Assembly (NCBI GenBank): GCA_964553745.1
Contig: CAZKLD010000003.1
Coordinates: 1 to 64,000 of the forward strand
Length of the DNA stretch: 64,000 bases
Source of the DNA: STC-113 sp964553745
GTDB lineage: Bacteria; Patescibacteriota; Gracilibacteria; BD1-5; UBA2023
Direction of reading: 5' to 3'
The position numbers were made by a program, and so were the translations under genes. The notes below the pieces were generated by a model, which was given only the letters and a program-made list of their open reading frames with translations, searched no databases and was not told where the DNA came from. This document shows positions 35,387 to 44,836 of this stretch, one piece after another. Position 1 is the first letter of the stretch; the number at the start of each line of letters is the position of its first letter.

Positions 35387-37816
35387 CTATTTCCTTATCA
35401 TTAGATATGAAGCCTGTGCTCTGTCATAGTATCAAACATATCAGGATGGCGTTGTCCATCACAACCTGAGCCATGTTGTTCAATCTGTAAATTGCCATGA
35501 ATATCAAACAGATCAGTAAGCAGTTGATGGATATCATTGAATTGATCCAAGAATTGATCCGTCCGCAGGAGTAGCTATATTCCAGCTCTCTGTACATCAT
35601 TTATTTCAAACGACAATCAAAGAGAAATTGCATTTATGAGGGGATCATGCTCAGCCTGAAAATCATTTTGTCGGAGAATATGAGTACATATATCAATATT
35701 CTGAATTTTTCAAACTTAAATTTTCTCATAACCATGATGGTGTCACATCATAGCTAAAGACTTTAGATAAATCAGTTAGGCTTATGACCCTCATCTCACT
35801 TGCGAAATCCTTCAATTTGGCACTTATGAATGGCATCAGCATTCAGGCCTGATTAGGTTTGGGAACTGTGGAAACTTCAGATAGGCTTTGAGTAAGCGCA
35901 CTTAGTCAGTCTGAGGCGACTATCGTCCAACCTCAACCATCGGTGGTCATATCGCAATATGCCTTGAAAGCAGCACTTGAATCCGGCTTAAGATAATATA
36001 TTCCATCTGAGAATTTGCTTCAATCCCAAGAAGTCGATCATATCTTGTAATTCGGTGATGAGCTTGTCAGGAGTTCATTGCAAGTTTTAGGATAGACTGG
36101 AGCTCATCGGTAATAAGTGTATCAATTTGTCGCATCTCATCACCATGCGGGCACGACACATGCACTTCAGTTGCTGTAATATCATGAATTGCAGCTTGTA
36201 GGGATGCATGAATTCCATGAACTTCAGTTCCATGTCTGGCTTCATGCTCAATTTGTTATTGGACAACTTCTAGTATCATCTACACAGACATTTGATTCAT
36301 TATGATAGCTTGAGCTGCAGCTCCAAGGACAGGCATTGCTTCAGAGTCAGCTAGAAGATGTATATGCTGAATTGCTTGCCGGTTTGTTTGTACAGTTCTT
36401 TACTGTGGATTGTCATAATTGGTCCTGATACTGTCATATTCATGCCAATGTACAGCTGGATTGACCTGTATTCGCCTGATAGCTTCATACAGAACATTGT
36501 GTCTGGCTTGATTGTGCCGAAGATGAAGCATAATAACCTGCACTCGCCAGATTGCAGATGGTCTGTCATGTTTCAGATTGATAGCTTCATGCAGCGCATG
36601 CAACCTGACTGCTAGCTCCAGCTCCTGCAACATAATATCCTGCACTCGCCAGATTGCAGCTAGTCTGTCAGGTTCCAGATTGATAGCTTCAAGCAGTGCA
36701 CTGAGTCTGAACAGTAGCTCAGCTGAGGCTCACATAATTACCCGCACTTGCAGCAATACAGCTTGTTCAATTCGAAAAATATCAAGCTTGGCATACATAG
36801 GTGCATTGTCATGGAGCTATATTATGACTCCATGATACTCATGCTTTCTGCGCTCAATTTGATATAGAGAATTCAGGTGCATCCCCTGTACATAGGTCAG
36901 CTACACATGCTCAGCCCTGTAGCACATATCAGGAAATGCAGTTTATGTTTTCTGTTCAGTAGCTAAGCATTCAGTTGAAACAGCTAGCATTTATATCTCC
37001 TGTTCAGTAGCTTATGCTCTTGATTGGATTTGCTCTTCATCAGCTAGGCAGAGAAGGGATGCTGTAACCGGAGTATGAGATAGGTTCACAGCTGTTGTAT
37101 TGTATTCCTGTAGACGTGCCAGTGCCGGTATATGTTTTTCATACGCTTATTATAATCGCTCAGGTGATGCTTGATGGAGAATTATCTGTCACAGCTAAAT
37201 ATCCGCTGCTGCTAGGGGCTGTCACATCCACTTTTCATGCTGAGCTTATAGAAGATATGTATTGCACTGGCGTATAAGTTATCCCTCAACCGTCAATTCA
37301 TCAGGTCTTATCTAGGATTATTCATAATATATCTCATTTCTCATATGGATATCTGTCTGTATACGACTCCGCAAATACATCGCCAAATTCGGAAAACGGA
37401 GTATATCTAGATGATAATGTTCTCATATTCTCTAAGAATCAAAGCAACTGATATCTGTTTTGTGAAAAGTTTATATTGTATGTATAGTTCGAATCATCAA
37501 GAGGATCCTTTCATAATCAAGATAATTTTATTGATCTTATTACACTTTCTCAAGCGATTCATTGATAACCCAGAAGCGTAACTCCAGAGAGTATTGAGAC
37601 CTTCTTGTCAGGAAAAGGATACTTGCCTGATATTGCATTGAATACAAGAAGTCACTTGGAGATATTTGACATATCGCTCATACGAGTGGAATCTCTTGCT
37701 GAGCTAGATTGGGACTTGAATGTAAAAAAAGCAATTGTAGCAAGTATAGCAAGTATGACTATTACTACTATGAGCTCTACAAGAGTGAAGGCATTTTGTT
37801 TTTTTGTGTTGAACAT
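35387..37816 (-). CDS. Pilin-like protein with Cys-rich repeats and fibrinogen-like end
   Basis: 809 residues. Prepilin signal (NAFTLVELIVVIVILAILAT) but a divergent middle. About residues 360-560 hold Cys-rich repeats of the GCC2/GCC3 type (CAAGSYQSETGQTICNLASA, with AGYY spacers). The C-terminal 230 residues start CNELLTSSSPNYKIGSTS and contain SDGIYYLKPDSSAAFKAYCD and MTTDGGGWTIV, the hallmark of fibrinogen-related domains, ending in GVGYYDRAQASYLMIRK. Fibrinogen-like modules bind sugars or acetyl groups. It ends 22 bp upstream of the next pilin gene and probably shares its transcript. Confidence 0.85.
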
Positions 37817-37833
37817 ATATTGAAAATATAAAA

Positions 37834-37855
37834 TACCATCAATTTATTGATGGTA
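37834..37855 (-). terminator. Hairpin between the wHTH gene and the pilin gene
   Basis: Arms TACCATCAA and TTGATGGTA with a 4-base loop. On the minus strand it is followed by TTTTAT, so it may end the wHTH transcript before the pilin gene. Confidence 0.55.
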
Positions 37856-37889
37856 AGATATTAGCCTATTGCAAGTAAAAAGTCAAGAA

Positions 37890-38495
37890 TTATTTCTTCT
37901 TTGTCATAGATTCTTGAATCTTCAATTTGTCTTTCAGGAAGAGGTTTCATTTCTGGTGGAGGATATTCAAAACAAGCTTATCATTGTAGCTTAGCCTATA
38001 CTGGAAATCATCTTCGCTCATTACTGCATATTTTATCTTGCGTCCGAAGAATGTACGAGCTAAGAAATCATTGAATTCGACTTTATCGATTATTCATATC
38101 ACAAATATGTCTACCACATTTGTTGTGCTTCTCTGAAGGTCTACTATATTTTCAGCAACTGTAATAAGCTCGATATTTTTCCTTCATTTGAAAAATTTGT
38201 TCAACTCTTCCATTACATCATAATTCTTTATGAAGATTTCTACAATCTCATTGAAAACTATGCTGTTCTTGTTGAGAAAATAGAACTTCTTTTTGTTCTC
38301 TTCTTTAGATCTCAGAATTTTCAGTTCTTCCAGATTAATGAGTTCTCTTCGTACTGAATTTATCTGCTCATCAATATCTCTGCATAATTCACGTATAAAA
38401 AATCACGCATTATCATCGTGAATTTTGTATTCCAATACAAACTTTTCTAATATTTTGGCACGGCAATTTGACCCGAACAACTTTGCTAAATTCAT
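37890..38495 (-). CDS. Winged-helix transcriptional regulator
   Basis: 201 residues. The N-terminal part (KLFGSNCRAKILEKFVLEY, then GFFIRELCRDIDEQINSVRREL and LEELKILRSKEENKKKFYFL) is a winged helix-turn-helix with a recognition helix and beta wing like ArsR-type regulators. The C-terminal part (ELITVAENIVDL, VVDIFVIGIID) has a Rossmann-like alternation. The gene is divergent from the RT locus; the 277-bp gap holds both promoters and the structured RNA. It may regulate the pilin genes or the RT. This is inferred from position only. Confidence 0.8.
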
Positions 38496-38571
38496 ACTCT
38501 GTATTAAAAATTTGTTCAATTATATGATTTTTCTGCATATTTCAATACTTTCTTGTATTTTTAATATTAAC

Positions 38572-38600
38572 TTGATTTATTTTTTTGTTTATAATATAAT
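38572..38600 (+). promoter_or_regulatory. Sigma-70-like promoter of the structured RNA
   Basis: TTGATT (38572-38577), a 17-bp spacer and TATAAT (38595-38600), which is optimal geometry. Predicted transcription start is about 38607, just before the first arm of the RNA's end-pairing stem. A small inverted repeat AATAC/GTATT lies at about 38543-38558 between this and the divergent wHTH gene. Confidence 0.7.
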
Positions 38601-38606
38601 GCTTTC

Positions 38607-38742
38607 AACTTCTTTGGTCTTTTAGATGATGTTTCATCATTGCGGATGTACTGCTAACGATCATAAACAAAAACAGGTTTTTGTTTATAAATATAATAGC
38701 AAAGAGGTGGCCTCTATACAATTAGGGGCCTTATTTTTTTAA
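38607..38742 (+). ncRNA. Candidate retron msr-msd RNA
   Basis: Gene-free 136 nt directly upstream of the retron-type RT. Seen by eye: (1) end pairing of 38608-38616 (ACTTCTTTG) with 38700-38708 (CAAAGAGGT), 9 bp with one G-U, in the place of the retron a1/a2 stem; (2) a short hairpin ATGATG-TTT-CATCAT at 38626-38640; (3) a long hairpin with 12-base arms at 38663-38674 and 38677-38688; (4) an intrinsic terminator at 38709-38741 right after the end pairing. This order (a1, short msr hairpin, long msd hairpin, a2, then RT) is the retron plan. A short attenuator leader is the main alternative. Confidence 0.55.
38709..38741 (+). terminator. Intrinsic terminator or attenuator before the RT gene
   Basis: GGCCTCTA / TAGGGGCC stem with loop TACAAT, followed by TTATTTTTTT, 14 bp before the RT ATG. 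RT expression must rely on read-through or a further start. Terminating the RNA before the RT would keep RNA in excess. Confidence 0.85.
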
Positions 38743-38754
38743 ATATATTCAACC

Positions 38755-39780
38755 ATGCTTATAACGATTATCGTGATCATTTCAATTATAGTTTTCTTTA
38801 TCACATCAAAAATTTGAATCGGGGCCAAAAAGAAATGAATAATGAAAATGTCCGATTTGTTCAAGCGTGTTTTGGAGTTCGATGCGCCTGATCTGAGCTA
38901 TACGACATTTACCATCCCGAAAAAAGATTGAACTTCAAGGCAGATAGAGGCACCTAATGCTCAGCTTAAAAAAACTCAACAAACCTTGCTTCATTTGCTT
39001 TCAAATAACATTATCCTTCCTTGATATGTCACAGGATTCAGGAAGAAGTTTTCTATAAAGACAAATGCAAAGAAACATGTCGGCAGGGAAGTGGTTATCA
39101 ATCTTGATATAAAAGATTTTTTCACAAATGTCACAACTCAGAAATTAAGGCAAAGATTGGAATATCTCAAAGTGGATAATGAAATTATTTCCAGATTCGA
39201 AAAATTATGCTTCAACAACTGACATCTGCCTCAATGAGCTCCGACTTCTCCTTTTCTCGCCAACTTCATATTTGTACCGATAGATGAGGCAATAATCAAG
39301 ACTGCAAAAAAGTATGATAAGAATATAATCTATTCCAGATATGCAGACAATATCACACTTTCTTCAAATGTTAAGAATATCTCTAATCTCATAAGGATAA
39401 TCTCTGAATGAATAATGCCGAAATTCGGTTACACCATAAATTCAAAAGTAAATCTCTCAAGGAAGCACACTCGTCAGACTGTAACTTGAATAACCGTAAA
39501 TGAAAAAATTTCAATGCCGAGGCATAAGTATATGCTTTTAAGAGCACAAGTGCATGCGTATCTGACCAAATGAACTTGAAACACCTTAGAAATCGCATGA
39601 AGATTGGCTTTCTTATATCTCTTGGATAAAAAGAAATACTGGAAACTGCAAAAATACTACAAGAAAAAGTTCTGAGAAACACAAGAACTCTCCGCTGTTT
39701 TCAGAAGAAATCCTAAGAAAGTCAAGCTTGATATCTATAAAAAATGATTCATAAATCCTAGAACCTGACAAAAGTTCTAA
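38755..39780 (+). CDS. Retron-type reverse transcriptase with membrane anchor
   Basis: 341 residues. N-terminal membrane helix (residues 2-17, ITIIVIISIIVFFI), then an RT fold: IPKKDGTSRQIEAP (54-67), retron hallmark NAKKH (104-108), motif A NLDIKDFF with Asp118, LPQGAPTSPFLANFIF (158-173), motif C YADN (196-199) and the retron VTG motif (243-245, in QTVTGITVNEK). The QGAPTSP block and absence of a maturase domain separate it from diversity-generating RTs and group II introns. Motif C has Asn where retrons have the second catalytic Asp. If translation began at Met30, the anchor would be lost. No adjacent effector gene is evident. Confidence 0.85.
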
Positions 39781-39797
39781 TTCAAGCAAAAATACAT

Positions 39798-39863
39798 TTG
39801 CATTTTGTGAAAAATCCTTACAATAGTCGCACCCAAACTTTGGGAGTCCTGATAAGTCAGGAC
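39798..39863 (+). promoter_or_regulatory. rplA promoter and structured leader
   Basis: TTGCAT (39798-39803) and TACAAT (39819-39824), 15-bp spacer. Two perfect small hairpins follow: CCCAAA-C-TTTGGG (39832-39844) and GTCCTGA-TAAG-TCAGGAC (39846-39863). Ribosomal protein L1 often represses its own mRNA by binding a leader structure, so this may be the L1 site, but I cannot match the consensus with certainty. Confidence 0.45.
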
Positions 39864-39897
39864 GTCTGTACCAATTTATTTTCTATATTCATATATT

Positions 39898-40581
39898 ATG
39901 CAAAAGAGAGGTAAGAAATACAACCAAGCAATCACGCTAGTTGAAAAGGAAAAAGCTTATACTATCGATGAAGCTGTAGAGCTTCTAGAAAGGACTAATA
40001 CAGTTAAATTCGACCCAACGGTAGAAATACATTTCAATCTTAATATCGATCCGAAATACTCTGATCAGATGGTAAGGAGCACTTTGACTCTTCCAAACGG
40101 ATCAGGAAAAACTTCTAGGATCGGAGCATTCGATGATTCTGGTAATGAAAAAGCATTGATCGCTGCTGGTGCTACTGTTGCTGGTGGAGATGATCTTCTT
40201 GAAGCTGTTGCACAAGGTAAAATCGATTTTGATGTTGCAATCGCTACTCCTGCAATGATGAGAAAAATGTGAAAAGTTGCTAAGGTTCTAGGACCAAAAG
40301 GTCTTATGCCAAATCCAAAAGCTGGAACTGTAGGTGATGATCTATTGTCAATCATCAAAGAACTTGCTGCCGGTAAATTCGAATTCAAAAACGACAAGCA
40401 AGGTAATGTCCACTCAATCGTTGGTAAATTATCTTTCGGTTCTGCAAAAATCAAAGAGAATATCGAAGCTTTCGTTAAAGCAATCAAAGAAGTTAAGCCT
40501 ACTGGAGTTAAGAGCACATACATAAATACTGTATATGTTTGTAATGCTATGGGGCCTGGTATCAAACTAGATGTAAAATAA
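39898..40581 (+). CDS. rplA: Ribosomal protein uL1
   Basis: 227 residues with one in-frame TGA in the highly conserved KVLGPKGLMPNPKAGTV region (G preceding KVAKVLGPKG). Other landmarks: KTSRIGAFDD, DVAIATPAMM, and C-terminal STYINTVYVCNAMGPGIKLD. uL1 forms the L1 stalk near the tRNA exit site and binds its own mRNA. It usually follows rplK, but rplK is not adjacent here. Confidence 0.96.
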
Positions 40582-40706
40582 TAGGAGCTCTTCTAACTTC
40601 AATCTTTGCACTCAAAACTTTACGTTCCTTACTCACCGTAGCTACCGCTACGACTCCCTCCGGTACGCAGTTTTCATACAAATATTATCGTTATAAAACT
40701 TCTAAA

Positions 40707-40748
40707 AACAAAATAACCCTTTCGGAAACGAAAGGGTTATTTTGTTTT
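40707..40748 (+). terminator. rplA intrinsic terminator
   Basis: Arms aaaataaccctttcg and cgaaagggttatttt around a GAAA loop, about 125 bp after the rplA stop. The space between stop and terminator includes a small cgtagctaccgctacg palindrome. Confidence 0.88.
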
Positions 40749-40752
40749 GTTA

Positions 40753-40900
40753 TTGTCATTTCGACCGAAGCGGAGAAATCTAATCACTTAAGAATTTCTT
40801 AGTATCGTCATCCCCATAGCGCAGATGGTAGAGTCTGTTATCTAGCCCCATCTCGTGAAGGCGGGAATCTCCTCTGATATTAAAGTCATAGCTATTAGGT
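40753..40900. repeat. Dispersed intergenic repeat remnants
   Basis: TTGTCATTTCGACCGAAGCGGAGAAATC at about 40757 and GTCATCCCC...GAAGGCGGGAATCTCC at 40807-40872 belong to two common bacterial intergenic-repeat types. The second one, by chance, looks tRNA-like in part (see rejected list). Confidence 0.55.
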
Positions 40901-40954
40901 TAAAATCCTAATTTTGAGATAAAATTAAGGTCGAATGAATTTTAAAAAGAAGTT

Positions 40955-41767
40955 TTACTTCTCAAAAATTGAAAAAATTTCTTTTTCATGATTTTTTACA
41001 TGAAAATATTTTTCAGGCGTCCCGATATCAATGAATAAATGGCTTTCATTATTGTATGCATATAATTCTCATTTCTTAATCAAGAATGGAATAATATCTC
41101 AATAAATGGATAAGGGTTTCTCTCATGTTTCCCACTCAAACTTCTTCAGGAATTCGGTTCTGAATACTATGGCACCTGTGCTACTCGCCCTTATTCAAGA
41201 CCAAACTAGTGGTTCCGCAGAAAGATATTCAGGTTTTGATTCAGCGCTATGGATAACCTTCCGACTATCATCAACAAAGAATGCATCTTCATTCGGAACT
41301 CCTTTGTTTGTAGTTAGAATGATGGTTGCAGTGGCATTTGAATTTAAATGCTGATCCAATAATTCAGATATATTTTTGATATGCAAAATCGTATCGGCAT
41401 TTAATATCATTATATTTTCATCAAACACTTCAGAATTTCGTATTGCCTTGATCAGATCTCAACCCGTGTCTTCCTATAATTCTGAATTAAAAATAACCAA
41501 TCAATCCTGTGGCTTATCTTCATAATATTTTTTTATGCAAAGATGATCCCCAGCTCAGATGATTATTTTTTTAAAACCGATTTTAAATAGAATATCAGTA
41601 TGATATTGAATCAATGTCTTGCCATTAAATTCAATCAATGCTTTGGTAATTCCGTTTTCACTTTTTTGAAAAATCGATTCTAATCTTTTTCCTCTTCCGC
41701 CCGCACTAATGTATATTGTTGTCTCAGATATCAACCTTTCTGTTCATTCTTTCCGTTTTAAATTCAT
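40955..41767 (-). pseudogene. Sugar-phosphate nucleotidyltransferase with in-frame TAG
   Basis: The reading frame from ATG 41767 to TAA 40955 is 271 codons but is interrupted by a TAG at 41474-41476 (codon 98), between NSEL and EDTGGDLIKAI. In this family the expected residue there is Tyr (NS.xYEDTGG), so one base change, TAT to TAG, would restore it. The rest is a good nucleotidyltransferase: SAGGRGKRL near residue 22, KALIEFNGKTLIQYH, IMILNADTI, and FIDIGTPEKY. Such enzymes activate sugar phosphates for surface glycans. Confidence 0.75.
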
Positions 41768-41842
41768 CTTAAATCCATTATTCATCTAAACCTTAAAATT
41801 TAGAACTCAGCTAATATAAATTATAAAAGGCGAAATAAATTA

Positions 41843-42355
41843 TTACTTTAAGTCCTCAATTTTTAATTTCAATTTCTCATAAAATATTTTTAGAAATTGT
41901 ATGCTTCATTTATTTTGATTTTCATTTTCGTACATATATCTCCAATCAATGAAAGTTTGATTATTCTCATTAATAAGCTCATAAAACCTTTCTTGATTTA
42001 TGTTCAAATTAGATATCACTTCTCATATTATTTCAGTCTGGCATTGTTTTGAAAGCTTCTCAAAAAGATCCTTCAATCAGTGTATTTTATATTCTTTTTC
42101 TGTTTCTTGCTTTAAGAGTAATTTTAAGGTTAGTTCTATTGTAAAGCTTAATAAAACTAAACATGGAATCGATTGACTTGCCATTAAAGTATACATCCCT
42201 AGATCATTTTCTTTTAAAACATCTCTTAAATATATTACATTATCAGGTTTTCTAATTTTTGATAGTTCATATAATCATTTATTATGTTTTTCATCCAATT
42301 GCTTAAAGGCATATTCAAAAATCTTAATCGAGTATTTAATTTTTCCGATTTCCAT
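41843..42355 (-). CDS. HEPN-like protein
   Basis: 170 residues, all helical in appearance. MASQSIPCLVLLSFTIELTLK plus LLLKQETEKEYKIHGLKDLFEKL and FIDWRYMYE matches a HEPN-like pattern (long helix, then HxLxxLFxxL, then xWRYxYE). HEPN proteins are often RNases or structural partners in defence and stress systems. No RxxxxH catalytic motif is visible, so it may be a non-catalytic member. It lies just after the broken nucleotidyltransferase. A true MNT-HEPN toxin pair is unlikely, as the neighbour is not a minimal nucleotidyltransferase. Confidence 0.5.
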
Positions 42356-42383
42356 AATCTTAGAATTAATTTTTTAGATACTT

Positions 42384-44681
42384 CTACTTAATCTGATAAA
42401 TGCTTCATCTTGAATAAAGTGTCTTCTTGTCTGGGCTCGAGATGGCAGGGAAGATGATGTCGCATGATCTTATGGATGCAAGATAGCTAAGACTGAATGA
42501 ACAAGGGCAGGAATTGCACTCTAGCAGTCATTCGATAGTTCATTTTCATTTTGCTTTTTCAGAGATGCAGAGGTTTCAGATTCAGTCGCTGCCGGAATTA
42601 TTCCAGGATAGATTATTTCATTTTATCACGACTACAATCTGAGATGTTCATGTATTTCACTTTGCGTCTGTTGCAGTAAGCGTGATTGTGTAAACTCAAG
42701 GGATCTGATAAGTGTGTGATGGGTTTTGCGAAGTGCTGGTCTGTCAATCTCAGAAATTCCATTTATATTGAACATCTCATTCAGCTCATTGTACAATTCA
42801 TTTAAGATCAACTGTGATGGGCGAAATTCAAACAAGAAGATTGCTATCGATATTAACTGTTAGATTATTAGAATTATCATTTGATCCTCAGCTTGTCGGC
42901 TTATCGGTTATGCTTATTTGTGATGTTGAAATTGCCTCTTTTCCCGTATCCTTGTCTTTAATTGTTAATTTTGCAATCCAAATTCAATTAGTCTCTAGGT
43001 CAAAATTATCAAGAAATTTTCAGTTTGCACTAATTTTTTCTTTCGTTGTGGTATTTGTGAATTCCCATTTATATTCAAGATTTCCAGGAGTTTCGGTATG
43101 CGCATAAAAATCATAGACTGTTTCTTTCTTATCATCAAATTGTGATAAGCTTCAAATTCATTTTGATGATTGTGCATTAGTCTTATCGAAAATCTTTATC
43201 TCTGCTGAAATTTCTTCATTATTATTGTTTCCGCCATTATTTCAATTGGTTAAGTTATTTGATCATGGCTTCTTGTATTCATCTACTACAGGGCATCAAC
43301 TGTTAAGTGCCGGTCAGACTATCTGAGGACATTTATCCAGCTTATCTTTAACTCAATCATTATCCGAATCCACAGTTTCAGCAACCTCAATTGTCAGTTG
43401 TGATATTCATGTATTTCAGGATTCATCTATTACCCTGAGTGTTACCGTGTAGATTCAAGGGGTTGAATATGTATGACTCGGGTTTGACAATGTGCTCGTC
43501 TGTCAATCTCAGAAATCCCAAGTCTTTACTGTATTTCATTTTCATCAAGTTACAGTCGAGTTGAAATTGACACCAAGCGGTCACTCTCAGAAAATCGGTG
43601 TCGCTTTGATATCTGCAGAAATCCCTGAACTGGTTGTGTTCTTAGACACTGTTATTTGAGTGAAGGACTGTGAAGTTTCTCAGGTTGCCTTATCCTTTAT
43701 CGTTGACTTTATTATCCATTTTCAATCTGGCATTGTCATATCATCAAGACATGGTCATGACATTTTTTTGGTTTCTCATGTTGTTGTGTTTGTGAATTCC
43801 CATGAATATTCAAAATCTCACTTGTTTTCAGTATATGCATGGAAGTCATATGTATTTTCTTTTTGGTCAGCAAAATTTGTTTGAGTTCAATTTCCAGAAC
43901 AAGAATCAGGGTTTGTTTTATCGAATATCTGTATATCACTTGAAAGTCATTTTGTGGAAAAGAGATTCTTGGATTCACATAGATTTATTCAGAACACTTT
44001 TGTTGCCATATGGACGAATTCTCTTCTGTTTATGTATTCATTCGGATAGACTTTGCCTTCTGCATCGATTTTCAGCAGTCTTGCTTCGATTCATTTTTTT
44101 GCAAATCAGTACCAATTATTATCGACATCCTTAATCAGTACATCATGGGCGACTGTAGAATTCTTGGTATCATCCCACAGGTTAGCTATCCTGAGAAGCA
44201 TGGCAACAGCCTCGATCCTGGTTGTATTGTTTTCTGGACAAAATGGTGTGGAAGTGAATGTTTTTTTGTTTTGGCAAGTGTATTCTCACTTTGAATCAAG
44301 CAGGTATCATTGTGTTATCTTTGATTCCTTTCAGCTTGCTATGCAATAATAGTATGGATTGAATTTCGATAGGTCCACAAAGGGCGATGAATCGTACTTG
44401 ATGAAATCTTCTGTTGTGGGATTTATGCAATCCTTACATCAGACTCAGATCACTATTCATAGGAATTCATCTCTTGTTATAAGCGAATCTGGACGGAAAA
44501 GGTGATCTGGAGAATCTTTTATGACATTATTCGAGTAAAGAGTCTTGAGATCTTTATAGAGCTCATCATTGGGCTTAATGTCAGTAAAAGGGAAACTTAC
44601 AGTTTCGGCTCTTGCTCCTGCAATAAATAAGCTCAAAAAAACTAATAGTAAGATTTTTTTGAATAATTTATTTGTAATCAT
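42384..44681 (-). CDS. SLH-domain surface protein with PKD and TSP3 repeats
   Basis: 765 residues. Signal peptide (FKKILLLVFLSLFIAGARA), then S-layer homology repeats (FPFTDIKPNDELYKDLKTLY, DVDNNWYGFAKKGIEARLLK with FVHMATKVFGI). Two repeats of a CARDB/PKD-like type follow, with the PKD motif WDFGDGQTSTLSNPSHTY near residue 400 and WNFGDGQTSTSQNPSHTY near 655. A thrombospondin type 3-like DSDNDGVKDKLDKCP links them. SLH domains tether proteins to the cell wall, and PKD domains are extracellular beta-sandwiches. The C-terminal 60 residues are Cys-containing and unrecognised. Confidence 0.88.
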
Positions 44682-44836
44682 TTATTTTTGGTTTATCATA
44701 TATCCGTATTAGCTTAGGGTATTATACTATATTTTATGAAAAACTAAAAGATTTTTTGATAAAATCTCTGGTTTTTTATTCTTTTTTTTGTAAAATGCCA
44801 TATGACATTTTAATTTATTCTTTATTTTGAAATAAG

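Noticed and set aside
38607..38742. Metabolite riboswitch or T-box leader
   Set aside because: No recognisable aptamer core or T-box sequence, and the downstream gene is not metabolic; a simple attenuator remains possible.
38755..39780. Diversity-generating retroelement next to variable surface genes
   Set aside because: The RT has QGAPTSP plus NAxxH and VTG, not the DGR-type motif, and I saw no template/variable repeat pair with adenine-specific differences.
40811..40919. tRNA-like stretch: tagcgcagatggtagag resembles a D-arm and TTAGG-TTAAAAT-CCTAA a T-arm
   Set aside because: The T-loop lacks the invariant C, no acceptor stem pairs, the spacing is too long, and the sequence matches the GTCATCCCC...GAAGGCGGGAATC intergenic repeat type.
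40955..42355. MNT-HEPN toxin-antitoxin pair
   Set aside because: The neighbour of the HEPN-like gene is a full sugar-phosphate nucleotidyltransferase (SAGGRGKRL), not a minimal nucleotidyltransferase.
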